Shown here piece after piece: positions 32,912 to 41,798 of a stretch of 64,000 nt of DNA. This stretch comes from Marasmius tenuissimus (lineage: Eukaryota; Basidiomycota; Agaricomycetes; Agaricales; Marasmiaceae). The notes beneath the pieces were generated by a model, which was not told where the DNA came from, did no database searches, and was given only the letters and a program-made list of their open reading frames with translations. A program made the position numbers and the translations under genes. Numbering within the stretch: the stretch's first letter is position 1; each line of letters opens with the position of its first letter. The stretch is taken from NCBI GenBank assembly GCA_029532415.1, contig JAQOTA010000048.1, forward strand, positions 298,001 through 362,000, read 5' to 3'.

Positions 32912-33331
32912 TATTCGGTGAAGAGGCTTCGAGCTGAAACTCGGGGTGCTGGGCTGGCAACATCGAAATATATTTGGGGATATCAGTTATGGTCGCTGGG
33001 TCTTTCTAGCTGGATTTCTTACCGACTCAGATGGTATCGAGTATTCTCAGGTGCTCAGGTCGACGTACGCGGGAGTTACTGTCGAGCTCGACGACCTTGC
33101 AAGGGTGTAGCAGTGTCGTTCTGTGTCATGTGCCTTTAGCGTTGACGCCGTGTAAATACATAGACGCTGGGGACTGAATAGATTATATTTTATCTATCTC
33201 TCTTGCCCTCGCGCGTTGTGTATCGTGCTCTCCCCCGACACTGGTGTTGATGTTATATTTGAAAACCCAAGGTAGAGGGGCCGTAGCCTGTAGGCGTCAC
33301 ATTTTGTCACAGGCTCCTCGTCCCGACCACC

Positions 33332-33535
33332 ATGGTCAATTCTTTGTCTATTGAGATACTGACAACGAAGGCCACCTCTGCTACTCGTTCTCAGTCCACC
33401 TCATTGTCCACATCTGCTACTTCCATACTCCAACCTGCCTACTTCATCGACGCAATGACCTCGCACTCGTGTACATACTTGAAGTGTTTAGTCTATACGG
33501 GACCATCCCGAGGAATGGCTGACGACGGAGGCTGA
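33332..33535 (+). CDS. short forward frame conserved between modules (67 aa), uncertain
   Basis: Reads MVNSLSIEILTTKATSATRS, then STSATSILQPAYFID and SCTYLKCLVYTGPSRGMADD. Modules 2 (46446 on) and 3 (59733 on) keep the same reading in part (STSATSKPQPVYFID, DSSTYLESLVYTDPSRGMA) but with shifts or stops. It is Ser/Thr rich, without a known domain. It lies divergently upstream of X. Confidence 0.35.
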   Translation: MVNSLSIEILTTKATSATRSQSTSLSTSATSILQPAYFIDAMTSHSCTYLKCLVYTGPSRGMADDGG

Positions 33536-34825
33536 GGCTGTTACGTGGTTTTTTTTTTCATGTAATGAACGGAGTTCCCGCTCTACGGTCCAAAGTTGAG
33601 TGGTGTGCGTCGTTCTGTTCTGCCTTTTTTCTTATACTGAAAAGGCGACGTTGACGTCTTAGAAACTCCGGATCTTTTTTCTTGTCTTTACGCTTACGGC
33701 CTTGTAGCTGGCTACAACCCTCTGCAAGTTTTCTCTCAATTTGATAGGCTACTGGCTACTCTGGGGAGATGTTCCGCTTTATGAAGAGCCTATGGGTTTA
33801 GGCTCAAGAAGAAATCGGAGTCGGTAACAAGGACTTGATGTGACTCGATCTTGGGCCGCGGTCTAGGAGAGATAACAAGTACTTCGCAAGGATCAAAGTT
33901 CGTTCGTCAAAAGTCTCAAGGTGCACCGACGCTCTCTACAACCCTCAATCCGTCAGTCTGGGCGCCGCTCGATATTGATTATGGATTTCACACGTTCGAG
34001 TTGTTCCTCCTGAACGCCGCACCGTCACACAATTTCAAACCTCCTCACCTAGCTATTCTCTCAGTCCGCAATACACACCACGGGATATCCTCTTCTCCAC
34101 CTCGACGACGCACCTTGCAATCTACGAGACAGATGATTCGGGCGAGATTAACTCAATATCTGAGTCTCGCTCAGGATACACGAAGTTCGATGCCCCCGGG
34201 TTAGTTATGGCGGTCTTGGTCGTTGCAACCAGTCATCAGACTTTGTTTTATTTCTCACACAAGGTCCGTCAATGTTACGTTCGCCTCAAGTTCAGCAAGA
34301 GCTACTGCCTTCAACCACGGGCACAGCGTTATGGACGGTGGCAGTGATCTTTGTCCTGAAAGGTTCTACAGTGTACGGAAAGTCACCTCAGCTCCCCGCA
34401 ATTCCAGACTCTCCTTGAATCTTACTGCAGCTGTACTCATTTTCCATGTCAGCATATTATTCGTGTACTACCTCGGCTTAGGCGCCAGCCGTGGACTCAT
34501 GGTACCAACGATGACTTTCGTTCTCAAACGGGTTCCAACTTTACACTATTCGCCGGAATCAAGACCCCTTTGATTCCTCACTTTACATCTCTCCGATATA
34601 AAACACGTCTTTGAGGGTACGCGTTTGCTAATCCGACGTTCCTTCCCAGTGCTGGCATGCGGAATGGAACACTAGTATACGTACCCCGGTTCCCACCCCA
34701 GATATGTTTCTGACTTTTACGAGTTGTCATACGTTCGATGCCTCAGCTACGTCTCATTTCTCATGGATGGTCTCCCGACAATGGATTGTCATAGGCCCTT
34801 TTCTCCTTGTCAGCAACCCCGCCGG
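33536..34825. pseudogene. decayed conserved spacer of module 1
   Basis: Around 34105-34230 an exon-like piece reads ETDDSGEINSISESRSGY then LVMAVLVVATSHQTLFYF. Counterparts are at 47220-47400 and, more weakly, 60470-60560. It probably comes from a gene now broken in all copies; I cannot assemble it. Confidence 0.35.
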
Positions 34826-34996
34826 TTCCTTCGAAGATTAGGAAGATTGCCTTTGATACTTTGCAAGGCAGGGAAAACGTGGAAAGCAGGGCTAACAATC
34901 TCGGAACGCACTAAGCAATCGAAGTTGACATTGATCCATCGAGATGAGCGTGCGCATAATACGTCTATGACGCGACTGGAGCCAGTGTGAAAGGCC
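34826..34996 (-). pseudogene. internal fragment of an F-box gene
   Basis: The reverse strand reads RVIDVLCARSSRWINVNFD and, after a shift, FPALQSIKGNLPNLR. This matches the middle of the module F-box proteins (RAVDVLCKRSPQWFNVDF, LPAVQSIRGNLPNLR). Both flanks end abruptly. It marks a deletion breakpoint between modules. Confidence 0.75.
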
Positions 34997-35015
34997 TTCC
35001 CAGAAAAAAATCCAG

Positions 35016-35403
35016 TTATGGCGGCGTCTTACCATTTTCAGACGACAGAGAACCCTCACGCCTACAGCGGGGCAATGGGTGTTTTGGTGTCCAGTCAAAC
35101 TCCGGCGGTCGACTGACACACGGACTATCCAAACTCGGACGAAGTTCCATGCATAATGGACCAATTTGAATCAACGCGGGTCCCGATAGATAATATAGAT
35201 ACAAGCAGGTTGACTCACAGGCCAATCGATTTATACCAGGTGAATCTAGCCCCGTCGGCCTGCCTCCTCGCAGGACTCCAGACTGCGTCATCACTATGAG
35301 GGAGACGCTCAGCGAGCGTGTTGGCGCGAGGTTGGTACTGGTGGCCAACGGCGGTCGAGATGAGAGTAGCAGCAAGTAAAGGGAGGATGGACAATGAACG
35401 CAT
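35016..35403 (-). pseudogene. 5' fragment of a secreted expansin/RlpA-like gene
   Basis: Exon 1 (35219-35403) encodes a signal peptide MRSLSILPLLAATLISTAVG, then a propeptide-like stretch and ADGARFTWYKSIGL, followed by a GTGAGT donor. Fungal small double-psi beta-barrel (expansin-like) proteins commonly read A-x-F-T-W-Y...G-L-G-A-C-G here. The next exon-like piece has STAG then a stop, then LDTKTPI, a decayed match to that family's I-V-A-L-x-x-x-x-Y region, and breaks into the F-box fragment. So the signal peptide and first exon survive without a full domain. The family call rests on a short motif. Confidence 0.4.
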
Positions 35404-35466
35404 GACTTTATGAGTTTCAGATACAACAAGCGAAAAGAACTGAGCGAGTTGAACTTGAAGGGACGG

Positions 35467-35472
35467 TTTATA
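35467..35472 (-). promoter_or_regulatory. TATA box of the expansin-like fragment
   Basis: TATAAA on the reverse strand, about 64 bases upstream of the signal-peptide ATG at 35403, as is usual for strongly expressed fungal secreted-protein genes. Confidence 0.45.
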
Positions 35473-35526
35473 TGGGCTTCAAGTCACAAGTTTCCAACAG
35501 GAAAGATCTCAAAAAAATAACTTCAA

Positions 35527-35869
35527 TATTCCAGTGTTCCGCTCGCGGCTCGCCCGTTTTGATGCACGCCACAACCTATGCGTGGCCTATACACATGTAC
35601 AGTTGTGTTCCCGTACTCTCAGTTGTTTCTTCTCCTGGTTTTGTCTACAGCTGACTTGGCTTCACTGCCACAGCCCTCCCATGTGTCGGGAGTGTTCTAG
35701 TAGTGTATACTCAACGGTGTCAGTTACGCAAACATCTATGAGTCCTCCCGCACGACGCTGGTCGGTCACTCCCGCATTGAGGGGAACCCATTAAACAAAT
35801 AAGGCCCTAATAGGCCAAGTTGTGACGCGGACCTGCACTAAAACGGGCGAGCCACGGAACACTGGAATA
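35527..35869. mobile_element. terminal-inverted-repeat element (about 340 bp)
   Basis: TATTCCAGTGTTCCG followed by GGCTCGCCCGTTTT at the left end recurs inverted at the right end (35840-35869), with a 5-base difference inside. CAGTGTTCC resembles hAT-type ends. No coding capacity and no convincing target-site duplication. Confidence 0.65.
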
Positions 35870-36199
35870 CTGGAAGAGGATAGTGCGCACAGGGTTTCCA
35901 GCGCGACTCCCCAGCTCTCAGTCTCGCTGCAATTCACTCGAAGCCACAACTCATATCCCACAGAAAAGCTCGTGCTAAGCCTATAGCTTGGGGTGCGTGC
36001 TCAAACAATGGATTGGAGGAGGATACGTGGATACTGTCCAACACGATAGGAAGAAGAATGGACTGTGAGCGTAACGAGATGAAAGGAGAACTAGAATATA
36101 TTCAAAGTGCCCATGCTCCCTACTTATATAAACCTGAGAGTGTATGTCTCCATCTAGCGAATTGAAGCAATACGAGGTTGAAGTTGTAAGCAGGCACCA

Positions 36200-37954
36200 T
36201 TATCCAAACAGTATTATTTCAAAAAAACTGTCACGGATAAAAACCTCCAATCCCTCCTCACCAAGCTTCCTCAATTTCGCCAAATCCGGAAGATTGGAAC
36301 GGACCGGCGAATCCAAGGTTATAATCGTAACAGACCGTAGGCTATCGACGCCACTTTTCGGAACCAGTGCCTCTCGCCGGCCAGGAAGCCATCTGGAAGC
36401 TACTGTTCTGTACAAGTTCCCATCAGCACTTCGATCGGAGTCAAAGACAGGGGATAAAAGTGTCTTGTCGTGAATGTAAGGTGTAGAAAGATCAAACGAG
36501 ATATGTTGGAGTCGGGGTAATAGGTGTGGCGTCGCCGATTGGGTAGTCGAAGCTGGGGAATCGGAGCCGATATATAGTAGGCAGAAGAGATTTTTGAAGC
36601 GGTCCAGTTGTATATCTGAAAAGGAATTCCTCTGATCTTCCCGGTGTCCATGAAAAGCAAGGGTGGTTATACTCGGCAGGAGGGAAAGAAGGCGGTGATT
36701 CTCTGTCATTGGGAGGAGACTAAACTTGAGAGTCAGAGATGTGATTGGGCATGCCGATCGGGTAATACACTGTAAGAGAGGGGAGATATCTTCGATCTCG
36801 CCAGTTGCATCAGGGTTGTAGAGAGTGAGAGAGGACATTCGGGGGAGGGTAATGTGATCAAAAAATGCTACCCATGTGTCCCGGGTCTTGTTGTGGTTTG
36901 TCATTGTAAGGGTGAGGGAGTTTATATTGGATGTTACGTGGCCGGTAAAGTGATAAGTGTTTAGTCGTTCTTCCTCCTCGTTGTAATCGATATTCAAGAT
37001 CTTGAGCTTCGAACAAAGAGACACAAGGTACAGAGGGGAACGTGTCAATTTCGAGTGGAAATCGTTAAGCGTCAGCTCTTCAACCTGCTGCCATGGAAGG
37101 TTTTCCAACAGTCCGTTGTCTCGTTCTCCAAGATCGGAAATTTGGATAGCTCGAAGAGCTGGACATCCCCCATCAAAAAGTATGTGTGTGAAGGCCACAG
37201 GGGTATTAGGATCCCAGATGGAGATGTTTCGGAGGTTCGGGAGATTGCCTCTGATACTTTGAACGGCGGGGAGTGAAAAGAAAGAGGGCGGAACAAAAAA
37301 ATCGACGTTGAACCATTGAGGTGAGCGTTTGCACAGTACATCCACTGCACGATTGGCAACTATTGTAAACGGATCGCCAGGATTCAAAGTCGCATTGAGC
37401 TCGAGAAAGTTGAATTCGATGGTCAAGGGAGAGGTGCGGGCACGAGCAATGAACTTTTCGGTAACTCGGCATAGCCGTTCCACATCTTCGTTTGGTGACA
37501 ACACCATGTTAAAAGTCACCACCGACCACAATTTCGACGTAGAAAGTGCGATTGTTCTCCAATGAGCACACACCATGGACATCTGAACGGGCGGTGGAGG
37601 AACTAGTTCAGACTTGAAAAAGTTAGAGGAAAGTTGGTTGATGGGTCCATCGTCACACACGATTTCAAAGATGCGGGACAAGAGCTCGCTGGGCAATCTA
37701 TGCACGGGCGGCGGGATCAACGACCTTCCCTTCGTGACGGAACGACTCAATCGTTCCCGATGGTTTTTCAACAAAGTTAAGGCCGATTTGATCCAGATGA
37801 TCCGTGCATCCAAGCGTGCAATATCGCTCTGGATTGCTGGAAGATGCTGGAAGATGGTCTCCGGATCATGAATGGATCCTTGCTCGGGATAGTTCTCGAT
37901 GAACAGGACACGGTCGATAGATGCTCGAAGTAATTCTCCCACGTCCAGATTCAT
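36200..37954 (-). CDS. F-box protein, module 2 (584 aa)
   Basis: Open frame; start set at 37954 (MNLDVGELLRASIDRVLF) by alignment with modules 1 and 3, although the frame is open further upstream through the leader intron. Coiled coil IQSDIARLDARIIWIKSAL, F-box at about residues 80-145 (IPPPVHRLPSELLSRIF, MSMVCAHWRTIALSTSKLWS), then leucine-rich repeats (GNLPNLRNISI, CPALRAIQI, LPRMSSLTLY). The tail replaces the module 1 end RDKDS by RDSFFEIILFG, a stop-codon shift. Probable SCF substrate receptor. Upstream (37955-38040) the leader intron site GACG|GTGAGT is conserved. Confidence 0.85.
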   Translation of the reverse strand: MNLDVGELLRASIDRVLFIENYPEQGSIHDPETIFQHLPAIQSDIARLDARIIWIKSALTLLKNHRERLSRSVTKGRSLIPPPVHRLPSELLSRIFEIVCDDGPINQLSSNFFKSELVPPPPVQMSMVCAHWRTIALSTSKLWSVVTFNMVLSPNEDVERLCRVTEKFIARARTSPLTIEFNFLELNATLNPGDPFTIVANRAVDVLCKRSPQWFNVDFFVPPSFFSLPAVQSIRGNLPNLRNISIWDPNTPVAFTHILFDGGCPALRAIQISDLGERDNGLLENLPWQQVEELTLNDFHSKLTRSPLYLVSLCSKLKILNIDYNEEEERLNTYHFTGHVTSNINSLTLTMTNHNKTRDTWVAFFDHITLPRMSSLTLYNPDATGEIEDISPLLQCITRSACPITSLTLKFSLLPMTENHRLLSLLPSITTLAFHGHREDQRNSFSDIQLDRFKNLFCLLYIGSDSPASTTQSATPHLLPRLQHISFDLSTPYIHDKTLLSPVFDSDRSADGNLYRTVASRWLPGRREALVPKSGVDSLRSVTIITLDSPVRSNLPDLAKLRKLGEEGLEVFIRDSFFEIILFG

Positions 37955-39954
37955 GTGTGTAGCAAGGATTATAAAAGGCCATGAACATGGTTGACAGAGC
38001 CAGATCATGACACTCACCGTCTCTTCGCTGCGTGGTAGTGGTAGTGCGAGTTCAAGCTGTGCTTTGACTGCCGTGTCGTGTGCGCATTGACATCGCCGGA
38101 AGTTTCCGTCATCTCATGATCATGTCCTTGGGCCTTGCTAAACAGGGGTCACCGATCACCTCTTTGCAACCTACTGTGCCCTGAAGTCACGGCGATGTTC
38201 CTAACAAACCAATGCCAGTGATATCGAGCTCTGATTATACTGTCTCGGCACTGACATTATACAGTACATTGGGTTTCAACACAAGAATCACCGGGATCGC
38301 GTGAACGGCGATCTGCTACTTATGGGCCATGGGACCCAAATCGTCCGGGTATAGAGCGCGTCTCCCCACCTTATCCTTGCAAGCCTCTCGTGCCAGAATA
38401 GAGATGAATCGGAGCAACTAGCACGAGGGGGGACTACACGCATAAATTATCTATACATGTCCCACATGTGCTGAGGACACACCCAACGGGTGAAGAGATA
38501 CCTGAGGGCAGACGCAGGATTACTGCGTGCCAGACCAGGCAACACAGAAATTCCTCTGAAGGAGGGAGTCTCGCGTCCTATCGCAACAAGAGCAGGATTA
38601 AACCGTCAACAGAACCGATTTTAGAGAGCCACCAGCGAGTTCAAAAGAAATTTTGGGGTCACATTTCGGAGTTTTGCCTGAAGAAAAGCGGCAGAGCCTG
38701 ATAACTCCCAGCTATGCCCTACTCGGCTTGTTGGCCTATTTACACCCCAAAGTTCATAATCAAATCCCTTGTGGAGCACTCAGGAAGATGGCAACAACAC
38801 ACTCGCCAGGGTCGTCGGACGTCCACCAGTCTGAACCAGAGGTACTTATGTTGTTGTTTTTACCACTCACATTCACTTCTGGTCAAAGGTCAAGTTGAAG
38901 ATACGCGAACCTCCAAACCCAAAGCGCTAGCATTTCATAGTCGCCGACTCCCGTGGCGCAGCCCGCTACTGAAGGCCGCCTTGAAGCCTTGAGCAAGGCC
39001 AGTAAGTTTCTCTCCTACTGGTGACAAACTGTTATGGGCTACTGGTCATACCACTGGTAGTTTCGACTCCCCTATAGGCTATTCGTCGCCCGGCCAGCGG
39101 CCAGCTCCTCATAGCCTCCCCCCTGGCCCTGCCAGGGCCCAGACTCTCAGTGGAACAGTCCTGACAAACGAGAGGATCTGCTGCAAAGAGCTTTGAAAAC
39201 TTTCGAAGACCAGTGAGGCTGGCTGGCATGCTTCTCAGACGCATTAAAACACAAGACAAACTAGTTTGCTCCACTGGTGTGGATTGACCTGGATATCGAT
39301 TGACTCATATGTACGAGCTCATACGAAGGCGCGAGTCTTTTTTTTTGTGCCTGGGGTTTATATATGAAACCTTCCCGAGAGGAGCCGCCTGAGTAGTCTC
39401 TTTCACAGAGGTTGCTACCTGGTCGACGAAGTGAACTGGGTTGCGAACTAGAGGGCGCCGTCGCAAACCGGCAGCCAAACTGGACAGAGGAGTGGGAAAG
39501 ACCCAGAAAGCGGCGGGTCTATAAGCGCCCAAAAAGAGGTCATGTTTCAGTGAATTCAATTTCACGTGCTGGGCGCCTATAGGTCACGTTTTCGTTTTTG
39601 ATGCCGATTTTCGAAGCCCTGATAAAACCCTTCTACTTTCCTTACGTCAGTAGCGGGAATTTGCAATTGTCAAGCGCCCACCAAGGTCACGCCGACAATC
39701 ATTCACACAAAGTCCGCCCTACTCTCACAGCTTCAGCCAGAGGGTGAAAAACCCCAACTCGAGATCCTTCAGGCAAAAGTAAACACCAAAACGCAACTTG
39801 TATTCTCCAAGAACGATTGCTATCTACACGAAATGGTGCGTAAACACCTCAGAAAGCGTCGCTATACCTAAATTGACTCGCAGGGAACAGGAAGGCAGAG
39901 TAACAGACGGCTAGCAGCGAACAAGATCCCAGTAACTCAGGATACGACCGGAGA
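37955..39954. other. divergent region F-box 2 / Y2, with an inserted block
   Basis: 38040-38250 aligns with 50400-50480 plus 51660-51830 of module 3. Between AAGCGCTAGCATT (38930) and AATTGTCAAGCGCCCACC (39664) about 700 bases are absent from module 3, where CAGCATTCGCGACCGTCGAG is continuous. The block has CCCGCTACTGA at its left (38967) and TCAGTAGCGGG at its right (39646), possible inverted ends. No gene in it. Confidence 0.5.
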
Positions 39955-40551
39955 ATGCCAGTATTATCGACAGAAACCTCCGTTTCTGCGATAAAAGAGG
40001 GAGTTTCAGCGGCAGACAGTAGTAAAGGAGGGGTCTTGACCAAGTTTTTCGTCATGGGTGCAATTATCCTCGTTACGGTGGTTGGTATCAAGAGCTGGTT
40101 CTACCTGTACACAATGGAGGACTTGGACCACCAGATGAACTGCGTCAAAGACATTATCGAACGGGATTTGACTCTTGAGAGAGATTTGCTGGGGAATTCG
40201 GGGTGGAGATTTCGAAAACGGCTGAATGGGTATGTCAATGGGCTGAGGGCTTCTGTCACAACGTCGTTGATGATTTAGTGCAGAGAACATCGAAGGATGA
40301 GTAAAATCCAGGAACGGGTGACCGTCGAGCCGAAGAGATGGAATTTGCTCGCTTGGATCTGGTTGTGTTGACGGGAGATGAGGGAGGTGAAAAGGTGTTA
40401 TTGCTCGGTATTGGACTTGAAGAAGGACATTTTGGTATGTGTTTGAAGTCTCGCAACACTGGAAGAACGTTAGCTAATGGTCTATGGCGTATTTTGTTTT
40501 CAGATGGAAGTGAACCGACGCAAGAGCGACTTACTACAATACCCAGTCTAA
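39955..40551 (+). pseudogene. Y2, small membrane protein with a nonsense codon
   Basis: Exons 39955-40229 (275 nt), 40284-40434 (151 nt), 40504-40551. It starts MPVLSTETSVSAIKEG, then TM segment FFVMGAIILVTVVGI, W-F-Y-L-Y-T-M-E-D-L and helix KDIIERDLTLERDLLG. The TAG in ATGATTTAGTGCAG falls inside intron 1 and is spliced out. In exon 2, after LLAWIWLC, TGA (40369-40371) stands where Y1 has W (TGG); the remaining codons to LLQYPV are still open, so the lesion looks recent. The product would lack about 40 C-terminal residues but keep the membrane part. Confidence 0.65.
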
Positions 40552-41255
40552 CAGCCCAGGACAGGTGCTCCTCAACTACCACGGATATCCACCAGCATTG
40601 TTCACGACTTATCCGCCCTGATTTCCACCGCGTCCATTCCATCGTCGCCAGCCTTCAGTTTGCTTGAGTTGTAATATCACACATTTGCACGCTTCAACGC
40701 AGCTGATATGCTGTACTTGTTCCGTTGTTGCCGAGTGCTGGTTGGCTGAGGCTGTAGGGCTGTGATCCTGAGTGTCATGAAAGGCATCAGCTGTGTTTAC
40801 CTATTAAAGGAGCAAAAGCACGGTTAATATGGGCTTGCAAGGTTAGAAACAACAACGACAAAGACATACTCAAGACCTCTGGAAGGCTAATACCACGTCC
40901 TCGAGGGTACTTGGAGTTGGTGGCCTCTAAAGTCTTCGTCATATAACAAATTTGACGAGTCTAAACACAGCACTAGCCACTGGGTAATAGTCGGAGCGCC
41001 GTTGGACACTGGTGTTGTCTTATCATCCGCCCTATGTTTGAGTATCCACGTTCTGCGGAGGCGAGGGTCCTGGGGCTTGGAAGTGAGAGAATGAAGAGGT
41101 AGAAGTCAAAAAATCAGAGAACAGAGAGATGTTTCATTGTATTTGGTTGAACAACAGGCCAACGTGGGGAGAGGCAGGGAGACGAGGGACGTAAGGAAAG
41201 CAAATTGCCTGTGTAAGGGGTGTCCGGGGGACTTACATACTTGTGACCGGGTTTT
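40552..41255. other. spacer downstream of Y2
   Basis: Aligns with 52812-53770 of module 3. Reverse 41114-41250 reads SPPDTPYTGNLLSLRPSS, similar to PPDNPYRVNLLSYVPSI at 53690-53760, suggesting a coding exon that the transposon now separates from its other half at 44772-45084. Confidence 0.35.
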
Positions 41256-41539
41256 TGGGGGCTGGCAACCTGGCAGGGAGACAGGCGTGGGAAGTTCGAC
41301 ACCGCCACTTGGTCGTCCACTGGTCGAATGGTCCGCCTCCGTGTAGCTTGTACCACAACGAGTTCCATAGCCGGAGCACACGGGATATTCATTAAATAGA
41401 AAAAGATTTGTATTCTTCGAGCCAGATTTTTTATACGCAGGCCGGTTGTCTCAATACTGACGGAATTCCAATATTACACCAAAGTTATACCAAAAGTCTC
41501 TCGAAGAATACATGTAAAATTACTAGCATAAGTGATTTC

Positions 41540-41798
41540 ACGCGTGATCTTGCCCGGAAAGGGTGTTCGTCGCGTGAAATTTGGTCGATCCCAAATCGAC
41601 CCAAATCGACGCGTTTGGGTCTTACATAATCGATCACACGCGTCATTCTACCCTTCCCGCGCTGCCAAAACTCAACAAAAATGGCAAAAGCGTCGGCAGC
41701 CATGCGGTACAAGGGCGGGGCCAAGCGATCTCAAGCACAAAAGGCACAATTAAATGTTCTAAATGAACATAGATACGCGTTCGACGCGTCAAACGCGT
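41540..41798. promoter_or_regulatory. six ACGCGT boxes, left part of the transposon
   Basis: ACGCGT at 41540, 41609, 41638, 41775, 41784 and 41793; three precede the transposase ATG and three lie in its first codons. AAATCGAC is also repeated at 41592-41610. These may be transposase-binding subterminal repeats; ACGCGT is also the core of the yeast MCB cell-cycle promoter element. Confidence 0.6.

Larger units (their letters stand above)
27230..35010. repeat. tandem module 1 (F-box / Y / X), all three genes intact
   Basis: Boundaries are approximate and set by similarity to modules 2 and 3. Order: F-box (minus), Y (plus), minisatellite and spacer, X (minus), a conserved short forward frame, then a fragment of the next F-box gene. 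The left edge shares GTCCAACACGATAG and GGAGAACT.GA.TAT with 36030 onward. Confidence 0.7.

Noticed and set aside
35532..35864. Canonical hAT insertion at the CAGTGTTCC ends
   Set aside because: No matching 8-bp duplication flanks it, so only a terminal-inverted-repeat element is claimed.
39030..39120. GGTAGTTTCGACTCCC as a tRNA T-arm
   Set aside because: No acceptor, D-arm or anticodon stem could be placed around it.
40274..40283. TAG in Y2 (GATTTAGTGCAG) taken as a premature stop
   Set aside because: It lies in intron 1, whose ends match the X/Y exon lengths of 275 and 151 nt. The real lesion is TGA at 40369.
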